Shown here piece by piece: positions 53,685-62,075 of a stretch of 64,000 nucleotides of DNA. The DNA comes from Pseudomonadota bacterium (GTDB taxonomy: Bacteria > Pseudomonadota > Alphaproteobacteria > Sphingomonadales > Sphingomonadaceae). The stretch is taken from contig JAKPAG010000112.1 in the NCBI GenBank assembly GCA_029779535.1, positions 96,754-160,753 on the forward strand. Direction: 5' to 3'. Position 1 is the stretch's first letter, and every line of letters begins with the position of its first letter. Both the position numbers and the translations under genes were made by a program. Under the pieces are notes generated by a model that saw only the letters and a list, made by a program, of their open reading frames with translations, was not told the DNA's origin and did not search any database.

Positions 53685-54404
53685 TCAGTCCGCGATCCGC
53701 GCGCCGTCCCAGGCAAACTGCCCGCCGCTGTCTGCCGGGGTCAGCCCTTCCAGCACCGCGAGCAGGTGCCCGGCGGCCTGGTCGGGGCTGAACAGCTTGC
53801 GCGGCGTAACACCGCGCTGGAACGGGGCGGACAGGCGGCTGTCGACCGTGCCGGGATGCAGTGCGGCCACAATCGCCCTGGGATGACTGCGGGCCAGTTC
53901 GATGGCGAAATTGCGCACCAGCATGTTGAGCGCGGCCTTGCTTGCCCGGTAGGAATGCCACCCGCCCAGCCGGTTGTCGCCGATCGAGCCAACCCGCGCC
54001 GACAGCACCGCAAACACGGCGCGTTCGCCGCGCGGGAACCGGGGCAGGCAGTGCTTGGCGATCAGCGCCGGGCCGATGGTGTTGGCGGCCAGAACCTGCG
54101 CCATCACCCCGGCATCCAGCGCGCGCAGGCTTTTTTCCGGCACGATGCCGCGCTGCTGATCGTGCAGCAGGCCCGTGGCGACGATGACCAGGCGGAGCGG
54201 CGCGGACACCTGCCCGGCCGCAGCGACTATCGAAGCTTCGTCAGTCAACTCGAACGCGAAGGGGATGGCACCGGGCAGGCTGGCCATGTCCGCGCGGCGC
54301 TGTCCGGCGTGGACTTCGGCGAAGCGTCCGCCCGCCAGCAGCCGAGCGGTCAGCGCGCGGCCGATCGCGCCGCCCGCGCCGAACACCATCGCGCTGCCAC
54401 TGGG
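53685..54404 (-). CDS. SDR family oxidoreductase (CsgA-like)
   Basis: 239 residues. Rossmann MVFGAGGAIGRALTARLLAGG, structural motif VIVATGLL, catalytic SYRASKAALNMLVRNFAIEL (YxxxK). Resembles the C-factor/CsgA group of short-chain dehydrogenases. A GTG at 54404 starts it six bases after the FAD-gene stop; ATG 54389 is another possibility but removes residues before the first beta strand. It lies in the photolyase-DUF2256-SDR-FAD-folE run. Confidence 0.85.
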   Translation of the reverse strand, partial: PSGSAMVFGAGGAIGRALTARLLAGGRFAEVHAGQRRADMASLPGAIPFAFELTDEASIVAAAGQVSAPLRLVIVATGLLHDQQRGIVPEKSLRALDAGVMAQVLAANTIGPALIAKHCLPRFPRGERAVFAVLSARVGSIGDNRLGGWHSYRASKAALNMLVRNFAIELARSHPRAIVAALHPGTVDSRLSAPFQRGVTPRKLFSPDQAAGHLLAVLEGLTPADSGGQFAWDGARIAD

Positions 54405-54408
54405 CACT

Positions 54409-55365
54409 TCACCCAACGGCGCCACCGACCCGCAGCGGCAACAGCGCGGCGGCGATCCGTTCGCCCAGTTCCGCGCCCGAGCGCCACGCGCCCTCGATCT
54501 GCGGGGGCAGGCACCAGTCGCCGCAGGCCCCCAGGCGCAGCGCCGGGTTCCACAGCACCGCACCGCGCTCACCATAAGGAAGCGCGAAGCGCCAGCGGTG
54601 CGCTTTCAGAAAGGTTGGCGCGGGCACATCGCGGCCGCAGGCCCCCGCGAACTGGTCCAGCAGCAGGTCGGCCACCTCTTCGCGCGGGGCTTCCAGATGC
54701 TGGCGCGACCATTGCGCGCCGGCCTGGATTACCCAGCATTCGGCCGCGCCCCGGCCGGGCTTGGAATTATTGCGCGCCGCCCAGGCAACCGCCCCGGCAT
54801 CGCGCAGGAAGGCGGGCAGCCCGGCCAGCGGCTCGGCAAAGGCGGCCATCACGGTCCAGCACGGCTGTGACTGCGCGCTGGCCGCCTCGCGGGCCATCGA
54901 CAAATCGTGCAGCGACAGCAGCGGCGCGGCCTGCTCCGCCGGAATGGCGACGACCAGCGCGGCAAACGGACCTTCGCAAAGGCCCGGACCGCTGACGTGC
55001 CAGGCCAGCCCGTCGCTTTCGATCCGCTGCACCGTCGCGCCGAAGCGCACGTCGTGCTCCTCGCACTGGGCTTCGATCAGGCTGGCCATGGCCGGCATCC
55101 CGACCAGCGCGCCCTGCGGCCCGGCGGGCCAGGGCGCAACCCAGCCGCGTTCGCGCCAGCGCCGCACTTCGGCGGCAAAGGCGCCGTCGCCTGGATTGAG
55201 GTATTGCGCGCCGAAATCCCAGGCCAGGTCATCCAGCCGCAGGGTGGACAGCCGCCCGCCCGGGCGCTTGCCCTTGTCGAGCAATACGCTGGCGATGCCG
55301 TCGCGGCGCAGCCGCTCGGCACAGGCCAGCCCGGCAATGCCGGCGCCGACGATCCCGACCTTCAT
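54409..55365 (-). CDS. FAD-dependent oxidoreductase, renalase-like NAD(P)/FAD family
   Basis: 318 residues. N-terminal dinucleotide motif GIVGAGIAGLACAERLRRDG and acidic end LLDKGKRPGGRLSTLR, then the FAD region FGAQYLNP and C-terminal GACGDWCLPPQIEGAWRSGAELGERI. This is the renalase-like family, which oxidises unusual reduced nicotinamide isomers or related amines. It is next to the SDR and upstream of folE in the gene order. Confidence 0.87.
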   Translation of the reverse strand: MKVGIVGAGIAGLACAERLRRDGIASVLLDKGKRPGGRLSTLRLDDLAWDFGAQYLNPGDGAFAAEVRRWRERGWVAPWPAGPQGALVGMPAMASLIEAQCEEHDVRFGATVQRIESDGLAWHVSGPGLCEGPFAALVVAIPAEQAAPLLSLHDLSMAREAASAQSQPCWTVMAAFAEPLAGLPAFLRDAGAVAWAARNNSKPGRGAAECWVIQAGAQWSRQHLEAPREEVADLLLDQFAGACGRDVPAPTFLKAHRWRFALPYGERGAVLWNPALRLGACGDWCLPPQIEGAWRSGAELGERIAAALLPLRVGGAVG

Positions 55366-55384
55366 GGCCTTTGCGGCTCCTGCC

Positions 55385-55999
55385 TCAGTTGTGGCCCATC
55401 AGCGACAGCACTTCCTTGCGGCTGCTGGCATTGTCGCGGAAGCAGCCCAGGACCTTGCTGGTCACCATATCGACGCCGTGGGTGCGCACGCCGCGCCCGG
55501 TCATGCAGCCGTGCTGCGCCTTGATCACCACGGCCACGCCTTGCGGGCGCAGGTTGTCCCAGATGCACTGGGCGATTTCGGCGGTCAGCCGTTCCTGGAT
55601 CTGGAGCCGGCGGGCATAGCCGTGCAGCACCCGCGCCAGCTTGGAAATGCCCACCACCCGGTCCGTCGGCAGATAGGCGATCGAGGCGGTGCCGACGATC
55701 GGCGCGAGATGGTGTTCGCAGTGCGAATGGAACGGAATGTCGCGCAGCAGCACGACTTCGTCATAGCCCGCGACTTCCTCGAAAGTGCGCTGCAGGTGGA
55801 CCGCCGGGTCCTCGTCATAGCCCGCGCAATATTCCTTCCACGCCCGGCCGACGCGGGCCGGAGTATCCAGCAGGCCTTCGCGTTCGGGATTGTCGCCCGC
55901 CCAGCGCAGCAGAGTGCGGATCGCTTCCTGGACGTGGTCGGGAACCGGCAGCTTGTCGCTGCGCTGCTCCGCCAGCAACTGGCCGTGGATGATATTCAT
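55385..55999 (-). CDS. folE: GTP cyclohydrolase I (FolE)
   Basis: 204 residues. Converts GTP to dihydroneopterin triphosphate, first step toward tetrahydrofolate and other pterins. Zinc ligands are Cys94 and His97 in HSHCEHHLAP and Cys165 in QHGCMTGRG. VGISKLARVLHGYARRLQIQERLT is the other key block. The ATG at 55999 leaves a 141-base intergenic region up to the divergent LOV regulator, so light could control pterin synthesis. First gene of the photolyase-side minus-strand run. Confidence 0.95.
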   Translation of the reverse strand: MNIIHGQLLAEQRSDKLPVPDHVQEAIRTLLRWAGDNPEREGLLDTPARVGRAWKEYCAGYDEDPAVHLQRTFEEVAGYDEVVLLRDIPFHSHCEHHLAPIVGTASIAYLPTDRVVGISKLARVLHGYARRLQIQERLTAEIAQCIWDNLRPQGVAVVIKAQHGCMTGRGVRTHGVDMVTSKVLGCFRDNASSRKEVLSLMGHN

Positions 56000-56140
56000 G
56001 GGGCGGTTCCTGCGCTGAAAGGTTTGCCAGCCGCCGCCGGGAGGGGGATGGGCGGTGCGGCGGCCGGCTTGTTCCATCTAGGCTTTCGCGCGGGGCTCTG
56101 CGATATGGCCTTACGGACAGTCGGTCAGGAAATGAATTAA
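56000..56140. promoter_or_regulatory. Divergent promoter region between folE and the LOV-HTH gene
   Basis: 141 bases. It holds a GC-rich stretch (gccgccgccgggagggggatgggcggtgcggcggccggc) with complementary ends and an AT-richer part near 56095-56140. It is the natural site for the LOV-HTH protein to act on folE and the photolyase-side operon, as EL222-type proteins bind next to their own gene. No specific operator is certain. Confidence 0.4.
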
Positions 56141-56725
56141 ATGGAAATGTCGCCGCAAGACCTGATCGCCAACAGCAATGTCGCAGCCGTGGTTTCCGAC
56201 CCGCGCCAGCCCGATAATCCGATCATCGCCTGCAACGAGGCGTTCCGCCAGCTGACCGGCTATGACGAGGGCGAGATCGTGGGCCGCAACTGCCGCTTCC
56301 TGCGCGGCGAGCGCACCGAACCCGAACAGACCGCGATGCTGCGCGAGGCAGTGGCGCAGCGCCGCCCGGTGATGGTCGAACTGATCAACTACCGCAAGGA
56401 CGGCACGCCGTTCCGCAACGCGGTGATGATCGCGCCGTTGTTCGACGAGCGCGGGGACCTGCGCTATTTCCTTGGCTCGCAGATGGCGATCGACGATGCC
56501 GGGGCCAGCCGCCACGAACAGGCGCGCGCCCGGATCGAAGCGCTCAGCCGCCGCCAGCGCCAGATCCTCGAAGCGCTGGCCAAGGGGCGGCTCAACAAGC
56601 AGATCGCCTTCGACCTTGGCCTGACCGAACGGACCATCAAGATGCACCGTGCCGCCATGCTGCGCGGGCTGGGCGTGCGCACGGTGGCCGAAGCGATCCG
56701 CATCGCGATCGAAGCGGGGCTGTAA
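56141..56725 (+). CDS. LOV-HTH blue-light-regulated transcription factor (EL222-like)
   Basis: 194 residues. LOV core (about residues 11-115) with the photoactive Cys51 in GRNCRFLRG (canonical GxNCRFLQ), plus the flavin pocket N/Q residues in the NYRKDGTPFRNAVMIAPLFDERGDLRYFLGSQ stretch. A J-helix-like linker leads to a LuxR-type helix-turn-helix (LSRRQRQILEALAKGRLNKQIAFDLGLTERTIKMHRAAMLRGLG). Blue light forms a flavin-Cys adduct and releases the DNA-binding domain. Closest known model is Erythrobacter EL222. Divergent from folE and the photolyase gene cluster. Confidence 0.93.
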   Translation: MEMSPQDLIANSNVAAVVSDPRQPDNPIIACNEAFRQLTGYDEGEIVGRNCRFLRGERTEPEQTAMLREAVAQRRPVMVELINYRKDGTPFRNAVMIAPLFDERGDLRYFLGSQMAIDDAGASRHEQARARIEALSRRQRQILEALAKGRLNKQIAFDLGLTERTIKMHRAAMLRGLGVRTVAEAIRIAIEAGL

Positions 56726-56747
56726 CGCGCCGGGCGGCGCGCCTGGT

Positions 56748-57101
56748 TCAGGCCGCCGCCTTGGCGAAATAGTCTGATCGCATCACTTCCACGTCGGACA
56801 GGAAGGTCACGCCCGGGCGCTTCTCGAACAGGCGAGCAAGGCCGCGGGCCACGTCGACGATGACCTTTTCCTCGGCCACGCCGACGAACATGACCAGGCC
56901 GCTCTGGTCGTTGAAAATGGTCTTGCCCTGGTGAAAGCCGCTGTGGCCCATGCCTGCGACATCGCGGATCATCGTCCAGCCGCCCACTCCGGCGGCTTTC
57001 AGCAGATCCTCGACCAGGCCAAGGTCCTCGGCCAGCAGCACGATCTCGATCTTCTTCAGGCGGTGCAGGCGCAGGTCGCCAAAGGGGGTGTCGGTCATCA
57101 T
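56748..57101 (-). CDS. PII-like protein linked to DabA
   Basis: About 117 residues. A PII-superfamily ferredoxin-like fold: LHRLKKIEIVLLAEDLGLVEDLLKAAGVGGWTMIRDVAGMGHSGFHQGKTIFNDQSGLVMFVGVAEEKVIVDVARGLARLF. PII-like proteins such as SbtB and carboxysome-associated CPII sense nucleotides and bicarbonate and sit beside inorganic-carbon transporters. The start overlaps the dabA stop (TGATG); 57098 is an alternative ATG. It probably modulates the DabAB pump. Confidence 0.85.
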   Translation of the reverse strand: MMTDTPFGDLRLHRLKKIEIVLLAEDLGLVEDLLKAAGVGGWTMIRDVAGMGHSGFHQGKTIFNDQSGLVMFVGVAEEKVIVDVARGLARLFEKRPGVTFLSDVEVMRSDYFAKAAA

Positions 57102-59638
57102 CAAAACTCCGGGTTGTGGGTTGCAGGGACCTTGGCCCCGTTCAGTTCATCATCGCGCCGCCAGCGCAGCGTCTCGCCGGTCTGCGGGTCGATCACGACC
57201 AGCGTGACCCAGCCCTTGCCGAACAGGCGGCCAAGGATGTCGTTCGATTCGACCACCCGCTGGACCCGGTCGAACGGGGCCAGAACCAAGGTCAGCAGGC
57301 GCTGCGGCACGTGAAAGGGCGTGCCATCGTCGGCGAACAGCGACTGGCGCGGCAGCCCGACCTTCAGGTCGCCGCCGTTGCCCTGGACCACGCCGATCCC
57401 GCCCACGACGTTCTGGGTCACCTTGTCGCCCGAACCGTAGCGGTGGTTGTCGATGGTCGAAAACAGGTACTGGCAGTTGATCCACTGCGCGACGACCATC
57501 GGCGCGGTCAGGATGGTGGTCAGGGCGGTGCCATCGGCGTCGCCCTGCCAGTCATAGCTGTGCAGGAAGGCCCGGCCTTCCAGGTCGATCTCGCGGGTCA
57601 GCGCGCGCGGGCCGACGATGAAGCATGCGTTGCCGGCCAGCCCCCATTCGGGCCGCACTTCGCCCCAGTGCTGGGCGCCCAGCACCAGGTCGCCCGCGCT
57701 GCGCCCAAGCAGGGCCGCGCGCCGCTGGCGGTTGGCTGCCCCCGCCCGGGCCAGGCTGGCGTGCAGCGCGGCCAGGTCGGCCTGGTGGCTAGCGGGGATC
57801 AGGGCCTGGTCGAAGATCGTCACTTCGTCCGTGGTGGTATTGTGTTCGGCCGCGATGACCCAGCTTTCCGCGGGCAGTGCGATGCCGCGCGCGGCCAGTC
57901 CGGCGCGAACCTCCGCCTCGTTCAGGATGGCGGCCAGGATCCGCGCGTTCGATCCGCCCGCATGGCCGCCGCAGGCCCCGCAATCGAGCGCGGCGGCATA
58001 GGGATTGTTGACCGCGCTGCCGCCGTGGCCGACCAGCGCCACCAGCCGCGCGGTTCCCGCGCCCAGCCCCGTCAGCTTGAACAGCGCCTGCGCGAAGCCG
58101 ATCTTCTCCTCAAGCGTGAACACCGGTTGTTCGGGATGGCCATGCCGGCAGGAAAGCGCCGGGGCCACCGCATCGTGCCGTGCGGGAGCCAGTGCGGCCT
58201 TGATCCGCCCGACCAGTCCGGGCGCCAGGGTGCGCGCCGCCATCAGCAGTCCGGCCAGCGGCCCGCTCGCCTCTGCCGTGGCGAAAGCGGTGGCGGTGCC
58301 CTGCTTGCCGGCAGCCAGCAGCGCGGCGGCCTGGCCTGCCTGGGCCTGGCTGGCCGCCAAGGCCGCCGCCTCGTGCTCGCGCCCCGGGATGGGGGCCTCG
58401 GTCACGTCATGCTGTGGTGAAAGGAGCACCGGCAGCAGCCGGGTGCGCCGCGCATCGCCAAGCCGGTGCAGGGCGATCGGCAGGCCGAAGAACCCGGCAT
58501 AGCCGTAGGTCTCGTAGCGCCCCTCTGCTTCAAGCGCCCGCCGGAACGGTTCCGAGCGCACGTCGATGCAGAACACCAGTTGCGCATTCGGCGTCTCGGA
58601 CGAGGGCGGCGACATGGCCAAGGCCTGGAGCTGCGGGGCCAGGGCGTTGCGGTAGGTCCATTCCGCAGCGACCTGGAATAGGCCGCCCAGCGCGGTCTGG
58701 TCGATCCCGGCGATTTCGGACAGCAAGTCCTTGCCGCGCTGGTCCAGGCTGGCCAGGTCGAGGCCGAAATGCGCCGCGAGCCGGGCGGCCACATCGCCGC
58801 CTTGCTCGCGCTCAGCCGGGCGAACCACCGCGCCTGCCCGGTCCAGCAGCAGCCACAGCGCCAGCAGATCCGCCATGCCGGCGGGCGCGTCTTGCGCGAT
58901 TTCGGGATCGGCCTGTTCGCTGCGCCAGCGGATGTGCCCGGCCCAGCCCGGCAGCCGCGCGACCAGTTCGGCCAGCTTTGCGTCTTCCTTGCCCGCCGGA
59001 ACGCCCAGCGCCATCAGCCCTTCTGCGATCGCTTCCAGCGGGTCGCGCGGCACGCTCAGCAGCAATTGCTGCCCGGCCTGGCCGGTCAGCGCGCGGTATT
59101 CGCCGTCATGGGCAATCGCGGCCAGGACGGCGCGGTACAGTCCCAGTTCGCGGTGCGGCATCGGGCAGGCGGCCTGGCCCTGGTCAAGGAATGCGGCGCA
59201 CCACTTGGCAACGAAGGCGCCGTCGCGCGTCAGGGCGGTCGGCGGCGCTTCGTCCCCCTCGACCGGCAAATCCAGCAGCCGCGCCAGCAGCAGGTCGAGC
59301 CGGCTGGCATCGGGACCGATCAGGGCGAAGGCGGCATTCAATCCGCCCAGGTGCCGGATCGCCGCATCGCGCAGCGCCCGCTCGTCGATCCGGCCATCGG
59401 CCAGCAGCTTGCGCCACTGCGCCAGCGGCAGGCTGCCGCGCGCGCCGAACCGCCGGGCGGCCAGTGCAACCGCCTCGTCGAACGGCAGGTCCTCGAACCC
59501 GGCCAGGGGGTTGACCGCGATCGCGCTTTCCAGCGGCCAGAGCGGCGGGACAGTGCGGGCGGCCAGCGCTACCAGTCCGGCCACTTCGGTCCGGGTCAGG
59601 ACCGGTTCGACTGCGGTAATCGATGCCATCATGTTCAT
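57101..59638 (-). CDS. dabA: DabA, zinc subunit of an inorganic-carbon pump
   Basis: 845 residues. DabA (UPF0753/DUF2309) is beta-carbonic-anhydrase-like and turns CO2 into bicarbonate, with DabB supplying energy. The expected zinc site is intact: Cys357 and Asp359 in LVFCIDVRSE, His538 in LVGHGGSAVNNPYAAALDCGACGG and Cys553. The start at 59638 overlaps the dabB stop by ATGA and has GGAGAACGG before it. A longer reading frame through the dabB region is a shadow. Supports carbon supply or CO2 demand under low CO2. Confidence 0.95.
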   Translation of the reverse strand: MNMMASITAVEPVLTRTEVAGLVALAARTVPPLWPLESAIAVNPLAGFEDLPFDEAVALAARRFGARGSLPLAQWRKLLADGRIDERALRDAAIRHLGGLNAAFALIGPDASRLDLLLARLLDLPVEGDEAPPTALTRDGAFVAKWCAAFLDQGQAACPMPHRELGLYRAVLAAIAHDGEYRALTGQAGQQLLLSVPRDPLEAIAEGLMALGVPAGKEDAKLAELVARLPGWAGHIRWRSEQADPEIAQDAPAGMADLLALWLLLDRAGAVVRPAEREQGGDVAARLAAHFGLDLASLDQRGKDLLSEIAGIDQTALGGLFQVAAEWTYRNALAPQLQALAMSPPSSETPNAQLVFCIDVRSEPFRRALEAEGRYETYGYAGFFGLPIALHRLGDARRTRLLPVLLSPQHDVTEAPIPGREHEAAALAASQAQAGQAAALLAAGKQGTATAFATAEASGPLAGLLMAARTLAPGLVGRIKAALAPARHDAVAPALSCRHGHPEQPVFTLEEKIGFAQALFKLTGLGAGTARLVALVGHGGSAVNNPYAAALDCGACGGHAGGSNARILAAILNEAEVRAGLAARGIALPAESWVIAAEHNTTTDEVTIFDQALIPASHQADLAALHASLARAGAANRQRRAALLGRSAGDLVLGAQHWGEVRPEWGLAGNACFIVGPRALTREIDLEGRAFLHSYDWQGDADGTALTTILTAPMVVAQWINCQYLFSTIDNHRYGSGDKVTQNVVGGIGVVQGNGGDLKVGLPRQSLFADDGTPFHVPQRLLTLVLAPFDRVQRVVESNDILGRLFGKGWVTLVVIDPQTGETLRWRRDDELNGAKVPATHNPEF

Positions 59639-61017
59639 TGCCGTTCTCCGTGGCCGGCGGGCGGCAGGGCGCCCGCATTGATCAGGGGGACATAAAGCCG
59701 CAGGGGCAGGCCGCGCCCGCTTGCCAAGCGAAGCTGCTGCCAGGTCCAGCCGCCCAGGAACGCGGCCAGCAGTGCCAGCAAGGCCCAGTCCGGCACCAGC
59801 GGGGCGCCGTTCCGGCCAACCGCCGCCTCGGCCAGGGCCAGCCCGGCACCGTGGCAGACGATCAGGCCGGCCAGCGCTACCAGCATTACCAGCTTCTTGC
59901 GCAGCGGAAGCCGACCGCCCAGCGCCGCCACCAGCGTCGCCGCTGCTGTCGCCAGGCCCAGCAGCAATGGCACCATCGAGCCGTCCGCCGTGCCGAACAC
60001 GAAGATCGACAGCGCCGTGCCCAGCGTTCCGGCGGCGATTGCCAGCACCGCCTGGCCGGACAGCGGCGCAGGCGCCTTGTCCGCCTTGATGCCGATGGCA
60101 GAGCCCGAGCCCAGGAACAGCCAGGCCTTGAACAGGCCGTGCGCGATGATGTGCCACAGCGCCGCACCATAGGCGCCCAGGCCACAGCTCATGATCATGA
60201 AGCCCATCTGCGAAACCGTGGACCCGGCCAGCGAACGCTTCACGTCGGGCCGGACCAGCATGATGCCGATGCCATAGATCGCGCCGCACAGGCCCAGGAT
60301 CACGGCCAGCGCGCGGGCCAGCGGCGCAGTTTCGAGCACCGGGGCGAAGCGGATCAGCAGGAACCCGCCCGCGTTCACCAGTCCGGCGTGCATCAGCGCC
60401 GAAACTGGCGTCGGCGCGGTTATCGACGACAGCAGCCAGCCAGAGAAGGGCGGCAGGGCGCAGCGCGCCGCCGCCGCGACGACCAGCAGCGCGGCTACGG
60501 CATGAGCAGCCAGCGGCGGCAGAATCGTGGCGGCGGCCAGCGCGGCATCCAGTTCCACTGACGCTGCATTCCAGCCGAGGATGCCCAGCGCCGCCAGCAG
60601 CGCCGTATCGCCGATCAGGAAGGCCAGTCGGGCGCGCCGGGCGGCGGCCCGGGCCTCGCTCCAGTCCGCACTGTGCCCGATCAATCCGGCCAGCAGCCAG
60701 CCGCTTGCGCACCAGGCCGCGCCCAGCACCACCAGGTTGCCGGTGAATAGCGTGGCCAGCACGGTCACCACCAGCCCGCCCAGCGCCGCAAAGAACCGCG
60801 CCGGGCTGTCGTCGGCGCGCATGTAGCGTAGGGAAAAAGTCGCGACGATCGCCGCGACGAACAAGGTCAGCAAGGCCATGGCCAGCGCCAGCCCCGCTTC
60901 TGCGGCAAGGGCAGGCATGGCCAGCCCCAGCACGGCCGCCGCCGCCAGGCCGCACCACAGCGCGGCGCTGATCGTCAGGCCTTGCCCTCGGAATGTTGGA
61001 TTGGACGCAAGCTGCAT
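59635..61017 (-). CDS. dabB: DabB, NuoL/MrpA-like membrane subunit of the inorganic-carbon pump
   Basis: 460 residues, about 12-13 spans. It belongs to the proton-translocating NuoL/MrpA family: APTPVSALMHAGLVNAGGFLLIRFAPVL, a discontinuous-helix Lys region RSLAGSTVSQMGFMIM, and WHIIAHGLFKAWLFLGSGSAIG. DabB couples the proton gradient to vectorial CO2 hydration by DabA. First gene of the dabB-dabA-PII operon, with a LysR regulator divergent 100 bases away. Confidence 0.94.
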   Translation of the reverse strand: MQLASNPTFRGQGLTISAALWCGLAAAAVLGLAMPALAAEAGLALAMALLTLFVAAIVATFSLRYMRADDSPARFFAALGGLVVTVLATLFTGNLVVLGAAWCASGWLLAGLIGHSADWSEARAAARRARLAFLIGDTALLAALGILGWNAASVELDAALAAATILPPLAAHAVAALLVVAAAARCALPPFSGWLLSSITAPTPVSALMHAGLVNAGGFLLIRFAPVLETAPLARALAVILGLCGAIYGIGIMLVRPDVKRSLAGSTVSQMGFMIMSCGLGAYGAALWHIIAHGLFKAWLFLGSGSAIGIKADKAPAPLSGQAVLAIAAGTLGTALSIFVFGTADGSMVPLLLGLATAAATLVAALGGRLPLRKKLVMLVALAGLIVCHGAGLALAEAAVGRNGAPLVPDWALLALLAAFLGGWTWQQLRLASGRGLPLRLYVPLINAGALPPAGHGERQ

Positions 61018-61125
61018 GGGAACCCCCTTTCGGCGGGCTCTCTGGCGGGCGGCTCATCATTTCCAAAACGAGTTTATAAAATATCAGACATTGACATTTG
61101 AAATGATATGGGGCGACAACAGGCC
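61018..61125. promoter_or_regulatory. Divergent dabB/lysR promoter with an inverted repeat
   Basis: This AT-rich segment (fttataaaatatcag... on + without the f) stands out from the GC-rich surroundings. Inverted repeat atcatttc (61056-61063) / gaaatgat (61100-61107) and internal T-N11-A-like spacing are what a LysR regulator would bind. The right arm directly abuts an ATG at 61108, which argues that the LysR start is the later ATG at 61126. Confidence 0.55.
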
Positions 61126-61989
61126 ATGCCCGGCACCAGGACCCTCGATCTCGATCTGCTCCGCTGCTTCGTGACGATCGCGGATACCGGCAGCTTTACC
61201 CGCGCCGGCCACCGGCTGGGCCGGACCCAGTCCACGATCAGCCTGCAGATCAAGCGGCTTGAAGACCAACTTGGCCGCGCCGTATTCGCCCGCACGCCCC
61301 GTTCCCTGGGCCTGACTGCGGAAGGAGAGCGCCTGCTCGGTCCCGCGCGGCAACTGCTGCGGCTCAACGACGCGGCCATCGCGCAGTTGTTCGAACCCGA
61401 CATGACCGGGCGGGTGCGGATCGGCGTCCCCGAAGATTTTGCCACGGCGCACCTGCCGGCGGTCCTGTCCGCCTTTGCCAAGGCCCACCCGCTGGTCGAA
61501 CTGGAAGTGACCTGCGATCTCACGCTCAACCTGCTGGACCGGTTCCACGCCGGCGCGTTCGACCTGGTCCTGGTCAAGCGCGAACCTTCCGCCCGGCTCG
61601 AAGGCGTGCGCGTCTGGCGCGAGCCGCTGGTCTGGGTGGCGCGCGACCGGCTCGCCGCCTCGGATCTCGAAACAGTGCCACTGGTGGTCTCGCCGGAACC
61701 CTGCGTCTATCGCAAGCGCGCGATCGACGCGCTGGAGGCGATCGGCCGCAAGTGGCGGGTGGCCTATACCTCGACCAGCCTGGCTGGCAGCCAGTCGGCG
61801 GTGAACGCGGGGCTGGGCATCACCGTACTCCCGCGCGAGATGGTCCCGCCCTATCTCACGCCGATCAGCGATGATCCCGGCCTGCCGCCGCTATACGATA
61901 CGGAAATCGCCTTGATCGAGGCCCCCGGCCTGTCGCCCACCGCCCACCGCCTCGCCCAGCACATCATCGCCGCGCTTGAAAAGGGCTGA
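61126..61989 (+). CDS. LysR family regulator divergent from dabBA
   Basis: 287 residues from ATG 61126 (293 if from 61108). HTH: LDLLRCFVTIADTGSFTRAGHRLGRTQSTISLQIKRLEDQLGRAVFARTPRSLGLTAEGERLL. Co-inducer domain of the periplasmic-binding type follows (GRVRIGVPEDFATAHLPAVLSAFAKAHP...). A LysR gene divergent from dab operons fits a role like CbbR/CcmR, sensing low CO2 metabolites. Promoter carries a matching inverted repeat. Confidence 0.9.
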   Translation: MPGTRTLDLDLLRCFVTIADTGSFTRAGHRLGRTQSTISLQIKRLEDQLGRAVFARTPRSLGLTAEGERLLGPARQLLRLNDAAIAQLFEPDMTGRVRIGVPEDFATAHLPAVLSAFAKAHPLVELEVTCDLTLNLLDRFHAGAFDLVLVKREPSARLEGVRVWREPLVWVARDRLAASDLETVPLVVSPEPCVYRKRAIDALEAIGRKWRVAYTSTSLAGSQSAVNAGLGITVLPREMVPPYLTPISDDPGLPPLYDTEIALIEAPGLSPTAHRLAQHIIAALEKG

Positions 61990-62030
61990 AGCTGGAAAAG
62001 CTGGTGAATCGCAGACCGGAAACGGGAAGG

Positions 62031-62075
62031 TGGTGCCGCTTAGGTGATTCGAACACCTGACCCCATCATTACGAA
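62031..62075 (-). other. 3' fragment of tRNA-Thr(CGU), probable attachment site
   Basis: Read on the minus strand, about 45 bases match a tRNA-Thr(CGU) from the anticodon loop (TTCGTAA) to the CCA end: variable loop, T arm AGGTG-TTCGAAT-CACCT, acceptor strand AAGCGGC, A, CCA (62031-62033 on +). No D arm or 5' half is upstream (higher coordinates), where the sequence is foreign. This is the pattern left when a mobile element integrates at the 3' end of a tRNA gene: one end keeps the fragment, the other regains a complete gene. Confidence 0.82.

Noticed and set aside
57101..61066. A single minus-strand frame of more than 1,300 codons suggesting a DabB-DabA fusion
   Set aside because: Only the 3' two-thirds is DabA. 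The first part is a wrong-frame reading of dabB; the real genes overlap by ATGA with separate, well-placed starts.
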